Part shown: one piece after another, positions 52,357-61,072 of the stretch
How the letters are laid out: each line of letters opens with the position of its first letter
Numbering within the stretch: the stretch's first letter is position 1
From: Firmicutes bacterium AF25-13AC
GTDB taxonomy: Bacteria > Bacillota > Clostridia > Lachnospirales > Lachnospiraceae
Reading direction: 5' to 3'
DNA: 64,000 nucleotides
Assembly (NCBI GenBank): GCA_003478935.1
Contig: QUFP01000002.1
Span: 62,001 to 126,000, forward strand
The notes under the pieces: generated by a model
Database searches by the model: none
What the model was told of the DNA's origin: nothing
Seen by the model: only the letters and a program-made list of their open reading frames with translations
Position numbers and translations under genes: made by a program

Positions 52357-54141
52357 ATGGACAGCAAACGAATTACCGCGTTGCGGGCAATCATGAAGAG
52401 AGAGGGAATTGATTATTACTACATTCCAACAGCAGATTTTCATGAGTCTGAATATGTGGTAGAGTACTTCAAGGCAAGAAAGTTTATAACTGGCTTTACC
52501 GGCTCTGCAGGTGTAGCAGTTATTGGACAGGAAGAAGCATGGCTTTGGACAGACGGACGCTACTTTATTCAGGCGGCATCCCAGATTGAAGGATCAGGCT
52601 TTGGCCTTATGAAGATGGGACAGGAAGGTGTTCCGACTGTTATGCAGTATTTAGGTGAAAAGCTGCAGGAAGGACAGTGCATCGGTTTTGACGCAAGAGT
52701 AGTCAACACAAATGATGCAAAGGAGTTTGCAAAGATCGCAGCAAAGAAGCATGGAAGTCTTAAGACTGACAATGATCTTTTAGATGAGGTGTGGACAGAT
52801 CGACCGGCACTTGTTCATCAGCCAGCCGATGTCTTAAAGGACGAATTTAATGGTGAAGCAACTGCTTCTAAGCTTGCACGTGTCCGTGAGCAGATGGAAA
52901 AGGAAGAGGCACAGTATCACATCATCAGTACACTTGATGATATCGCATGGATCTTAAATGTCAGAGGAAATGACATTCCACACGTTCCTGTTGTGCTTTC
53001 TTTCCTTGTAATCGGAAAAGAAGATGCAATGTGGTTTGTTGAGGAGAATGCATTAAGTGATGCAGTTAAAGAGATGGCAGCAGAGTGCGGCATTACCATT
53101 CGCCCATATGAGGATGTCTATGCATATGCAGCGACTATTCCTGAGAACAGCACCGTTCTTCTTGATAAGAGAAAGGTAAATTATCGCATCACAAATGCAC
53201 TGTCTGAGACTGTTCATATTGTAAGCAAGGCAAATCCATCTCAGCTGATGAAAGCTATCAAGAACGAGATTGAGCTTGAAAATACAAGAAAGGCTCATCT
53301 TCTTGACGGTATTGCTGTAACTAAGTTTATGTATTGGTTAAAGAAGAATGTCGGAAAGATTCCGATGGATGAGGTTAGTGTATCAGACTATCTGCAAAGT
53401 CTTCGTGAGCAGATGGAAGGATATCGTGATATCAGCTTTGATACAATTGCAGGTTATAATGCAAATGCAGCAATGATGCATTATAAGGCAGAGCCGGATA
53501 CGGCAGCAAAGCTAGAGCCACAGGGTATGCTTTTAGTTGATTCAGGCGGTCATTACGACACTGGAACAACAGATATTACAAGAACATTCGTGTTAGGACC
53601 AATTTCTGATATCCAGAAAAAGCACTTCACCATGGTAGTTAAGAGTAACCTGAATCTGGCAAATGTGAAATTTCTTTACGGCTGCAACGGCATCAGTCTT
53701 GACGTAATCTGCCGTGAGCCAATCTGGAAGGAGAATCTTGACTATCAGTGTGGAACAGGTCATGGCGTAGGATATCTGTTAAACGTTCATGAGGGACCAA
53801 ACAGCTTCCGCTGGCAGTATCGTCCAGGCTTTGACAATCCATTTGAAGCAGGCATGATAACAACAGATGAGCCAGGTATCTATTTACAGGATCAGTACGG
53901 AATCCGCACTGAGAATGAGCTTATCTGCGTTAAGGGTGAGAAGAACCAGTACGGTCAGTTTATGGGCTTTGAGAACATTACATATGTTCCGATTGACCTT
54001 GACGGTATTGACAAGCAGTATTTAAATGCAGAGGATGTAAAGCAGCTCAACGACTATCATAAGATGGTTTATGAGAAGATTTCTCCATACATGACACCAG
54101 AGGAGAATGAGTGGCTGAAGGAGTATACAAGAGAAATATAA
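52357..54141 (+). CDS. pepP: Xaa-Pro aminopeptidase (M24B)
   Basis: A 594-aa two-metal aminopeptidase that removes N-terminal residues before proline. The N-terminal creatinase-like domains (residues ~1-300) precede the pita-bread domain. Metal ligands are in LVDSGGHYDTGTTDITRTF (two Asp), GTGHGVGYLLNVHEGP (His), TTDEPGIYL (Glu) and RTENELIC (Glu). ATG 52357 follows AAGGAGA. It is likely cytoplasmic and used in peptide catabolism. Confidence 0.96.
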   Translation: MDSKRITALRAIMKREGIDYYYIPTADFHESEYVVEYFKARKFITGFTGSAGVAVIGQEEAWLWTDGRYFIQAASQIEGSGFGLMKMGQEGVPTVMQYLGEKLQEGQCIGFDARVVNTNDAKEFAKIAAKKHGSLKTDNDLLDEVWTDRPALVHQPADVLKDEFNGEATASKLARVREQMEKEEAQYHIISTLDDIAWILNVRGNDIPHVPVVLSFLVIGKEDAMWFVEENALSDAVKEMAAECGITIRPYEDVYAYAATIPENSTVLLDKRKVNYRITNALSETVHIVSKANPSQLMKAIKNEIELENTRKAHLLDGIAVTKFMYWLKKNVGKIPMDEVSVSDYLQSLREQMEGYRDISFDTIAGYNANAAMMHYKAEPDTAAKLEPQGMLLVDSGGHYDTGTTDITRTFVLGPISDIQKKHFTMVVKSNLNLANVKFLYGCNGISLDVICREPIWKENLDYQCGTGHGVGYLLNVHEGPNSFRWQYRPGFDNPFEAGMITTDEPGIYLQDQYGIRTENELICVKGEKNQYGQFMGFENITYVPIDLDGIDKQYLNAEDVKQLNDYHKMVYEKISPYMTPEENEWLKEYTREI

Positions 54142-54191
54142 GGACTGCTTGCTTTCTAATCTATAAAGTTTACATAAATTTTGCTGTGATG

Positions 54192-55085
54192 TTAAAGCTC
54201 CCACGTAAATAAGTAGCCGCCGAGATTATCTTCGGATACGGTTACATGTTTCCAGCCGGATGGCGCGTCGATGACCCTGCCATTCTGGTGGGAAATTAGA
54301 TAAGAACCATACTGATAAAAGGAACCTGGTTTCAACAAGTCAATATACTCTTCGAGAGTCAGATATTCGTCCATGATGATCTGGGAATGGGGAAGGCCGA
54401 CATAGCGCAGATGCCACGGTTCGTAGGGGATGCCAGTTTGCTTTTCTCCGTAGGACGGATAGCGGACGATAAAACCATAATCCCGGCAGTTGGTATCAAC
54501 AAAACGTCCGGCTGCCGATTTTGTAAAAGCCCATCCGCCGAACTGTGGGACATAAAGATCGAGCGCAAGACCTGCCTGATGTTCGCTTGCGCCGACTTCA
54601 GCGGCAACCGCGCTGTTTTCCTCTGTTTTCTCTTCTTGTTCTTTGGCGGTACGGTATGCTTCCCGCACATAAAGTGGAACGTCAAACTGCTCTCGCACGG
54701 TGGCAGACATGGCTGCATAAGCGTCCTGAATGCAGGAATTCATCTGTACATCCGTATCTTTATAGGAAGAGATTTCTGGCTGAAAAGAATCGGAAAGCGG
54801 ATATGTGTCATTGATCAGCATCAATGCCTGATTCTTTGTGCAGTTTGGATCAGAAAGAAGATCATCAAGCTGTATGGTGTATGTGGAGACGGAAACGGTC
54901 TGCGGGAGACTTTGTTGATGAAACGTGGCAGCGAGATCATTCCGAAACTGGAAGAGAAGATTTTGGTGACTTAAAAAGAATAAAATACTGAAGCCGAGAA
55001 CCAGAATAAGGAGAATCGGCAGCAGGATGAAAAGGATGCGTCTGGGACGGCGCGTCTTTTTTTTCGATATAGTTGCAGTAGTCAT
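54192..55085 (-). CDS. VanY-like D-alanyl-D-alanine carboxypeptidase (M15B)
   Basis: A 297-aa membrane-anchored zinc peptidase that trims the terminal D-Ala of peptidoglycan stem peptides. A basic head (KKKTRRPRR) and one helix (ILFILLPILLILVLGFSILFFL) precede the catalytic domain: REAYRTAKEQEE, then the zinc motif SEHQAGLALDLYV, and EPWHLRYVG carrying the third ligand. ATG 55085 follows AAAGGA; the longer frame to 55205 is not needed. The gene is on the opposite strand to all neighbours and looks richer in GC than they do, a possible sign of transfer. Confidence 0.92.
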   Translation of the reverse strand: MTTATISKKKTRRPRRILFILLPILLILVLGFSILFFLSHQNLLFQFRNDLAATFHQQSLPQTVSVSTYTIQLDDLLSDPNCTKNQALMLINDTYPLSDSFQPEISSYKDTDVQMNSCIQDAYAAMSATVREQFDVPLYVREAYRTAKEQEEKTEENSAVAAEVGASEHQAGLALDLYVPQFGGWAFTKSAAGRFVDTNCRDYGFIVRYPSYGEKQTGIPYEPWHLRYVGLPHSQIIMDEYLTLEEYIDLLKPGSFYQYGSYLISHQNGRVIDAPSGWKHVTVSEDNLGGYLFTWEL

Positions 55086-55225
55086 ATGATATTGTTCCTT
55101 TCTGAAAAGTGTAAGATGCGACCAGTATAGCAGACAGAAACAGAGAAAAAAAGGGGAGAGCCAAAACCTTATAGAAATCTTAAAAAAGAGTTTTGAAAGT
55201 CTCATTTTTGTTGTATAGTAGAGTG

Positions 55226-55254
55226 TTGACGCGGTAAAGAAAGTCTGATATACT
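55226..55254 (+). promoter_or_regulatory. Predicted SigA promoter for thrC
   Basis: TTGACG (55226-55231) and TATACT (55249-55254), 17-bp spacer, ~70 bp before the start. A small hairpin ACGGC-GTTA-GCCGT follows in the leader. Confidence 0.7.
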
Positions 55255-55324
55255 TGTGAGCAACGGCGTTAGCCGTCTAACATAGCAAAAAAGGCTGCTT
55301 CTGCAGCAGAATGTGAGGAGAAGG

Positions 55325-56812
55325 ATGGGAGTATTATACTATAGCACCAGAGGAGACAAGCAGGCATATACAGCATCACAGGCAATTCTGCAGGGATTGG
55401 CAAAGGACGGTGGATTGTTCGTTCCGGACGCACTTCCAAAGCTCGATAAGACAATGGAAGAACTTTCAGCCATGGATTATAAGGAAGTGGCTTACGAAGT
55501 TATGAAGCAGTTTTTGACAGATTATACAAAAGAGGAATTAAAGACTTGTATCAAAAATGCCTATAATGATCGCTTTGACACACCGGCAATTGCACCGACT
55601 GTAAAGAAGGCAGGCGCATATTATCTTGAGCTGTTCCACGGTCCGACAATTGCATTTAAGGATATGGCGCTTTCAATCCTTCCTCATTTAATGGTAACGG
55701 CAGCAAAGAAGAACAATTGTGATAAAGAAATTGTTATTTTGACTGCAACTTCCGGTGATACCGGAAAGGCTGCTATGGCAGGCTTTGCAGATGTACCAGG
55801 CACCAGAATTGTTGTATTCTATCCAAAGGGCGGTGTCAGCGCTGTTCAGGAAAAGCAGATGGTAACACAGAAGGGAAAGAATGTAAAGGTAGTTGGCATT
55901 CACGGAAACTTCGATGATGCACAGAGCCGTGTAAAGGCACTGTTTGGTGATAAGGAACTCGAAAAAGAGCTTGCAGAAGGCGGCTTTCAGTTCTCGTCTG
56001 CAAACTCCATCAATATTGGCCGTCTTGTTCCGCAGGTTGCTTATTATGCATATGCTTATGCAAATCTTCTTCGTGATGGTGAGTTAAAGGATGGCGAGCT
56101 GTTAAATGTAGTTGTTCCGACTGGAAACTTTGGAAATATCTTAGCTGCCTACTATGCAAAGAACATGGGTGTGCCGATTGGAAAATTGATCTGTGCATCA
56201 AACGATAACAAGGTTTTATTTGACTTCTTTAGAAGCGGAAGCTATGACAGAAACAGAGAGTTTATTTTAACAACATCTCCATCTATGGATATTTTAATTT
56301 CAAGCAACTTAGAGAGATTGATTTATCGTATTGCAGGTGATGACTCAGCTGTAAATGCAGAGCTTATGGCATCATTGTCTAAGAACGGAAAATATACCAT
56401 CACAGAGGAAATGGCAGAGAGACTTGGAGATTTCTATGGAAACTATGCAAATGAGGACGAGACTGCAGCACAGATCAAGAGCGTATATGAGAGTGACGGC
56501 TATGTGATGGATACCCATACTGCAGTAGCCTCTGCCGTATATGAAAAGTATAAGGCTGAGACAGGAGATACAACAAAGACATTGATCGCCTCCACCGCAA
56601 GCCCATATAAGTTTGCCAGAAGCGTTATGTCTGCAATTGATAGCAAGTATGAAAACGGCGAGGATTTTGCTTTGATTGACGAGCTTTGCCGCATTTCTGG
56701 TGTAAAGATTCCAGCCGCAGTAGAAGAGATTCGCAGCGCAGCCGTTCTTCACAATACTGTTGTAGACAGAGATGAGATGAAGCAGACCGTGCTTGAGTTT
56801 CTTGGACTGTAA
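55325..56812 (+). CDS. thrC: Threonine synthase
   Basis: PLP enzyme that converts O-phosphohomoserine to threonine. A 495-aa, long type I-like form. MGVLYYSTRGDKQAYTASQAI begins the protein; the PLP lysine is in FHGPTIAFKDMALS and the phosphate loop in TSGDTGKAAM. ATG 55325 follows GAGGAGAAGG. It is monocistronic with its own promoter. No T-box or amino-acid riboswitch is visible in the short leader. Confidence 0.97.
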   Translation: MGVLYYSTRGDKQAYTASQAILQGLAKDGGLFVPDALPKLDKTMEELSAMDYKEVAYEVMKQFLTDYTKEELKTCIKNAYNDRFDTPAIAPTVKKAGAYYLELFHGPTIAFKDMALSILPHLMVTAAKKNNCDKEIVILTATSGDTGKAAMAGFADVPGTRIVVFYPKGGVSAVQEKQMVTQKGKNVKVVGIHGNFDDAQSRVKALFGDKELEKELAEGGFQFSSANSINIGRLVPQVAYYAYAYANLLRDGELKDGELLNVVVPTGNFGNILAAYYAKNMGVPIGKLICASNDNKVLFDFFRSGSYDRNREFILTTSPSMDILISSNLERLIYRIAGDDSAVNAELMASLSKNGKYTITEEMAERLGDFYGNYANEDETAAQIKSVYESDGYVMDTHTAVASAVYEKYKAETGDTTKTLIASTASPYKFARSVMSAIDSKYENGEDFALIDELCRISGVKIPAAVEEIRSAAVLHNTVVDRDEMKQTVLEFLGL

Positions 56813-56830
56813 TATTTATTGATTATTGTT

Positions 56831-56852
56831 TTAGGGCGCTTCGGCGCCCTAA
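56831..56852. terminator. Perfect UUCG-capped hairpin after thrC (no T-run)
   Basis: TTAGGGCGC-TTCG-GCGCCCTAA forms a 9-bp perfect stem directly between thrC and the response regulator. Absence of a T-run argues against strong termination; it may stabilise the thrC 3' end or shape the next mRNA's 5' end. Confidence 0.6.
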
Positions 56853-56870
56853 GTAACAGGGAGGTTTAAT

Positions 56871-57626
56871 ATGGCGAGGCTTCTTGTGGTAGACGATGAA
56901 GAAAAAATTCGTTTAATCATTCGAAAATACGCCGAGATGGAAGGACATCAGGTTACAGAGGCAAAGGATGGAATTGAGGCAGTTTCCATTTGTGCACTAG
57001 AAGATTTTGATGTGATAATACTTGATGTTATGATGCCGGGAATGGACGGTTTTGCAGTGTGTAAGCAGGTGCGCCGTTATAAAAAGATTCCAGTTATTAT
57101 GCTGTCAGCCAGAGGCGAGGAGTATGATCGCATCAAAGGCTTTGAGTTAGGTGTTGATGATTATGTAGTAAAACCGTTTTCGCCCAAAGAGCTTATGTGC
57201 CGTGTGCGTGTTGTCGCGCAGCGAAACAGCGTATCAGGTACTGCGTATACAAAATCTGCATTGCAAAGTTCAGTGCAAGCAGGGCAGAGTGAGAAAAGCC
57301 AGGAGATTGAAGACACTCTTACAGATCGCAAGGTGTATTGTCATGGCGATTTAGTGGTGGACTTTACCGGAAGAAGCGTGATGATAAAAGATCACAGGCT
57401 AGATTTGACGCCGAAGGAATATGATTTATTGTTTTATTTGGTTGAAAATAGAAATATTGCACTTAGCCGTGATCAATTGATTACAAATGTATGGGGATAC
57501 GATTATTACGGAGATGACCGAACGTTGGATACACATATTAAACGTCTTAGAAGTAGTCTTGAGGAATATAGAAGCTGTATCGTAACGTTAAGGGGAGTGG
57601 GGTATCGTTTCGATGATCATATTTAA
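56871..57626 (+). CDS. OmpR-family two-component response regulator
   Basis: A 251-aa DNA-binding regulator. The receiver domain has LVVDDEEKIR (acidic pair), phosphoacceptor Asp in VIILDVMMPGMDG, MLSARGEE (Thr/Ser switch as Ser) and VKPFSPKEL (Lys). A ~45-residue serine/glutamine-rich linker separates it from the winged-helix output (LTPKEYDLLFYLVENRNIALSRDQLITNVWGYDYYGDDRTLDTHIKRLRSSL). Starts at ATG 56871 after GGGAGG and overlaps the kinase gene by 14 bp. The stimulus is unknown. Confidence 0.96.
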   Translation: MARLLVVDDEEKIRLIIRKYAEMEGHQVTEAKDGIEAVSICALEDFDVIILDVMMPGMDGFAVCKQVRRYKKIPVIMLSARGEEYDRIKGFELGVDDYVVKPFSPKELMCRVRVVAQRNSVSGTAYTKSALQSSVQAGQSEKSQEIEDTLTDRKVYCHGDLVVDFTGRSVMIKDHRLDLTPKEYDLLFYLVENRNIALSRDQLITNVWGYDYYGDDRTLDTHIKRLRSSLEEYRSCIVTLRGVGYRFDDHI

Positions 57627-59214
57627 AAGAAAGCATTTGAGCATTAAGTGGGGGATATTTGCCGGGATTCTTGTCTTTTTGGCAATTCTCCTGCTTTTGC
57701 TGTTTTTGTTGCAGACAGTTTATCTGGATGATATCTATAAGGCAGCAAAAAAGAATACACTGAACAATGCGAATGACAATGTAGAGCAGATTTTGGATGA
57801 TCAGCTAGGAAATCTAAGTGTGATGGAGCAGCAGCTTGATGAACTTACCGCGGAATATGATATTGATATACAAATTTCTGGGGAGGATGGTACACTTCTT
57901 TACAGCTCGCTTCGCATGTATGAGAATACACTTCCAAAGCGATTTTATCAGGACTTTTACAAACGGGCAGAAAAAAATGGCGGCAGTTTTACCGAAGAAA
58001 TCGCTGGAGACATTCAGCGCGATCCGTTTGATCTGTTTGCAGGAAATGGAGAGCTGCCTGAAAAGCCAACCGATGAAGAGAATGAGGCTGTTCTGCCACC
58101 TGAAAAGCCAACCGGTGACGGAAACGAGGCGGGTCAATCTCCTCAAAATGAGAATACTGGAAATGGAGTCGGTTCAGATCAGACACCACCGAGCGGGATT
58201 GCACAGGAAAGCATGGTGAGCGTAAGAATTTTGACAATCAGCAGTACACCATATCTTACAATTGTAAGCGCACGCCTCACACCAGTAAATGCCACCGTGC
58301 AGATGATTCGTCAGGAACTAATATTTGTCTCTATTATTATGATTATTTTGGCACTTGTGCTGGCTATGGTGATCTCACGCTTCATCTCAAAGCCGCTAAG
58401 CCAGATGAATGAGAGTGCAAAGGAGCTGGCAAAGGGTAACTATGATGTTGAATTTCATGATCAGAGCAACCTTGAGATAAGTGAACTGGGGAGCACATTG
58501 AATTACACGGCAAGGCAGCTTAAAAAGACTGAGCAGCTTCAGCATGAGCTTATTGCAAATGTGTCTCATGATCTTCGTACACCGCTTACAATGATTCAGG
58601 CATATGCTGAGATGATGCGTGACATTCCAGGTGAGAATACACCAGAAAATGTACAGGTTATCATTGATGAGGCAGGTCATCTTACAGGTATGGTAAATGA
58701 TCTTCTCGATATCAGTAAACTGCAGGCTGGTGTAACGCAGCTAAACAAGACGCATTTCAACCTCACAGCAAACCTTGAGGAAGCAGTGCAGCGCATTGGC
58801 AGAATGGCATCAGCAAACGAGTTTATGATTGAGCTAATTTGTGATCATGATAAAGAAGTTTTTGTAGATGCTGATGAGTTTAAGATATATCAGGTTGTTT
58901 ACAATTTGATCAATAATGCGTTAAATTATTCAGGAGATTCAAGACACGTTACCGTGCGTCAGGAGTGTATAGGTGATACTGTGAAGGTATCGGTGCAGGA
59001 TTTTGGACTGGGAATTGCAAAGGAGAATTTACCGTTTGTCTGGGAACGCTATTATAAGATAGATAAGGAACACCGGCGAAGCTTTAATGGAAGTGGACTT
59101 GGTCTTGCAATTGTGCGAAAGATTTTAGAACTTCATAATGCGCAGTATGGTGTTGACAGTACATTAGGACAAGGAAGTACATTTTGGTTTTGCCTGAAAG
59201 TATCAGATGAGTAA
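57613..59214 (+). CDS. Sensor histidine kinase
   Basis: A 533-aa partner of the preceding regulator. Two membrane helices (~15-36 and ~238-258) flank an external sensor domain with a proline/acidic insert (two PEKPT units, residues ~150-195). A HAMP linker and HisKA domain with phosphoacceptor His in ANVSHDLRTPLTMIQAY follow, then the HATPase domain with N box (VVYNLINNALNYS), G1 (QDFGLGIA), F box (WERYYKID) and G2 (GSGLGLAIV). Typical of envelope-sensing kinases; the ligand is unknown. Confidence 0.95.
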   Translation: MIIFKRKHLSIKWGIFAGILVFLAILLLLLFLLQTVYLDDIYKAAKKNTLNNANDNVEQILDDQLGNLSVMEQQLDELTAEYDIDIQISGEDGTLLYSSLRMYENTLPKRFYQDFYKRAEKNGGSFTEEIAGDIQRDPFDLFAGNGELPEKPTDEENEAVLPPEKPTGDGNEAGQSPQNENTGNGVGSDQTPPSGIAQESMVSVRILTISSTPYLTIVSARLTPVNATVQMIRQELIFVSIIMIILALVLAMVISRFISKPLSQMNESAKELAKGNYDVEFHDQSNLEISELGSTLNYTARQLKKTEQLQHELIANVSHDLRTPLTMIQAYAEMMRDIPGENTPENVQVIIDEAGHLTGMVNDLLDISKLQAGVTQLNKTHFNLTANLEEAVQRIGRMASANEFMIELICDHDKEVFVDADEFKIYQVVYNLINNALNYSGDSRHVTVRQECIGDTVKVSVQDFGLGIAKENLPFVWERYYKIDKEHRRSFNGSGLGLAIVRKILELHNAQYGVDSTLGQGSTFWFCLKVSDE

Positions 59215-59286
59215 TGAACAAATTAGAGCAAAAAATAAAAAGTAAGAATAAAAAATAGAAACGACAATACGAAAAAGGGAGGATAT

Positions 59287-60825
59287 ATGATAGAAGAAAA
59301 TAAGTCTTCAATGAAAAACAGTGTCAGAAGGCTAATTATAGCAGGAATTGGTGTATTGATTCAGATTATCTGGGTGGTGGTGCTGTTAATGCGTTTAAAC
59401 CAGTATTCACAAATTATTACATTATTAACAGTAGCAATTGAGCTTGTGCTTGTGTTAGCTGTATATAGTATGGATACAAATGCTGCGTTTAAATTGCCAT
59501 GGATTATACTTATTACAGTGGCACCTATTGTTGGAATATGCGTTTTCTTTTTATTTGGCCGATCAGGGGCAACAAAAAAAGTGCGAGCACGTTATCGTAA
59601 AATTGATCAGCAATTATTTGCATATCTTAATCAGGATGAACAGATTATTGAGGAATTGTCAAAAAAGGATGAGCGGCTTGCAAATGACTTTAAATATTTG
59701 TGGAAATGTGCATCAAGTCCTGTTTACAAAAATACAGATGTGAAGTATTATGGAGATACCTGTGATGCAATGGCGGCTCAGCTAGAAGATATGATGCAGG
59801 CAAAAAAGTTTATCTTTTTGGAGTACCATGCGATTGAGATGGCAGAGTCTTTTCAGGCATTGCGCAAGGTTTTGATGGCAAAGGCAAGAGAAGGCGTAGA
59901 AATTCGTATTTTGTATGATGATGCTGGCTGTATAGGATTTTTAAATCCACGTTTTATCAAATACATGGAAAGTATGGGGATTCAGTGTCGTGTGTTTAAC
60001 CCGATTATGCCGGTGCTTAATATTTTCATGAATAATCGTGATCACAGAAAGATTACCGTTATTGATGGAAAGGTTGCTTACACGGGCGGCTATAATTTAG
60101 CAGATGAATATTTTAATATCACGCATCCGTATGGGCAGTGGAAGGACAGTGGAATACGTTTTGAGGGAGATGCCGTGCAAACGGCAACTATTCTGTTTCT
60201 GGAAATGTGGAATGCACTTAGAGAACAGGATGTCGATATTGAAAAGTATCTTCCAGTATATCCTTATAAAGCAAAGGAACAGGGATTTTTTGCGCTTTAC
60301 GGTGATAGTCCGCTTGATAAGGAACCAGCAGGTGAAAATGTTTATATGAATCTGCTACGTCATGCAAAAAAATATATTTATTTTACGACGCCATATTTGA
60401 TTCTAAGCGATGAGATGACAAGAGAGCTCACTGGAGCAGCAAAGCGCGGTGTTGATGTGCGAATTATTACACCTGGCATTCCTGATAAAAAAACAATTTT
60501 TCAGGTAACAAAATCTTATTATCCGCAGCTCTTAAAGCATGGTGTTAAGATTTATGAATATACGCCGGGCTTCATGCATGAAAAGCAATGTATCTGCGAT
60601 GGAGAGATTGTTGTAGTGGGAACTATCAATCTTGATTTTAGAAGTTTGTATCTTCATTTTGAAAATGCAGCGCTTTTTTGTGGGTATGAAGCAGTTTCTC
60701 ATGTCAAGGAAGATTTTGAAGCACTATTTCCAATCTGCAAGGATATGTCAAAGGAGCCATCTGAAAGGACAAGACGCCTTCGCTTATCACAGCTGATATT
60801 AAGGTTATTCTCACCTCTTATGTAA
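59287..60825 (+). CDS. cls: Cardiolipin synthase (phospholipase D family)
   Basis: A 512-aa membrane enzyme that condenses phosphatidylglycerol to cardiolipin. Two N-terminal helices (residues ~15-75) are followed by two PLD HKD motifs: DHRKITVIDGKVAYTGGYN and MHEKQCICDGEIVVVGTINLD. The last ~20 residues are basic (RTRRLRLSQLILRLF). ATG 59287 follows GGGAGG. It lies 72 bp after the histidine kinase, with no terminator between them, so it may be in the same operon. Confidence 0.95.
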   Translation: MIEENKSSMKNSVRRLIIAGIGVLIQIIWVVVLLMRLNQYSQIITLLTVAIELVLVLAVYSMDTNAAFKLPWIILITVAPIVGICVFFLFGRSGATKKVRARYRKIDQQLFAYLNQDEQIIEELSKKDERLANDFKYLWKCASSPVYKNTDVKYYGDTCDAMAAQLEDMMQAKKFIFLEYHAIEMAESFQALRKVLMAKAREGVEIRILYDDAGCIGFLNPRFIKYMESMGIQCRVFNPIMPVLNIFMNNRDHRKITVIDGKVAYTGGYNLADEYFNITHPYGQWKDSGIRFEGDAVQTATILFLEMWNALREQDVDIEKYLPVYPYKAKEQGFFALYGDSPLDKEPAGENVYMNLLRHAKKYIYFTTPYLILSDEMTRELTGAAKRGVDVRIITPGIPDKKTIFQVTKSYYPQLLKHGVKIYEYTPGFMHEKQCICDGEIVVVGTINLDFRSLYLHFENAALFCGYEAVSHVKEDFEALFPICKDMSKEPSERTRRLRLSQLILRLFSPLM

Positions 60826-60847
60826 TAACACTATATAAATGAGGCGG

Positions 60848-61034
60848 GGGTCAAAAGGTATTTTGCCCCAACTGATATCCACGAATTGCTCCGTTGCTAT
60901 GCAACTTTCGCAATTCTAAAAACATTCGGATTCGCTGATTTTCCTTGAAAATCGCTGCATCCTCATGTTTTTGCGGGTCCCAAGCTCAAAAACCTAATCG
61001 TGCAAGCACGAACGGCTTTTGGAGCTTTTGACCC
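60848..61034. repeat. 187-bp structured intergenic repeat with 10-bp terminal inverted repeats
   Basis: GGGTCAAAAG (60848-60857) and CTTTTGACCC (61025-61034) bound the element. Inside are further inverted repeats: GAATTGC/GCAATTC (60883-60889, 60910-60916) around GTTGC/GCAAC; AAAAACAT/ATGTTTTT (60918-60925, 60965-60972) around GATTTTC/GAAAATC; TCGTGC/GCACGA (60998-61003, 61006-61011). It has no coding frame. It resembles a MITE or REP-type mobile non-coding element, and fills the gap between cls and the GH42 gene. Confidence 0.65.
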
Positions 61035-61048
61035 TGGTATCATATAAA
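61019..61048 (+). promoter_or_regulatory. Possible promoter for GH42 built on the repeat edge
   Basis: TTGGAG (61019-61024) and TATAAA (61043-61048) with an 18-bp spacer; the -35 is inside the structured repeat. Confidence 0.35.
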
Positions 61049-61072
61049 TAAATTCACGAAAGGAAAAAGAAT

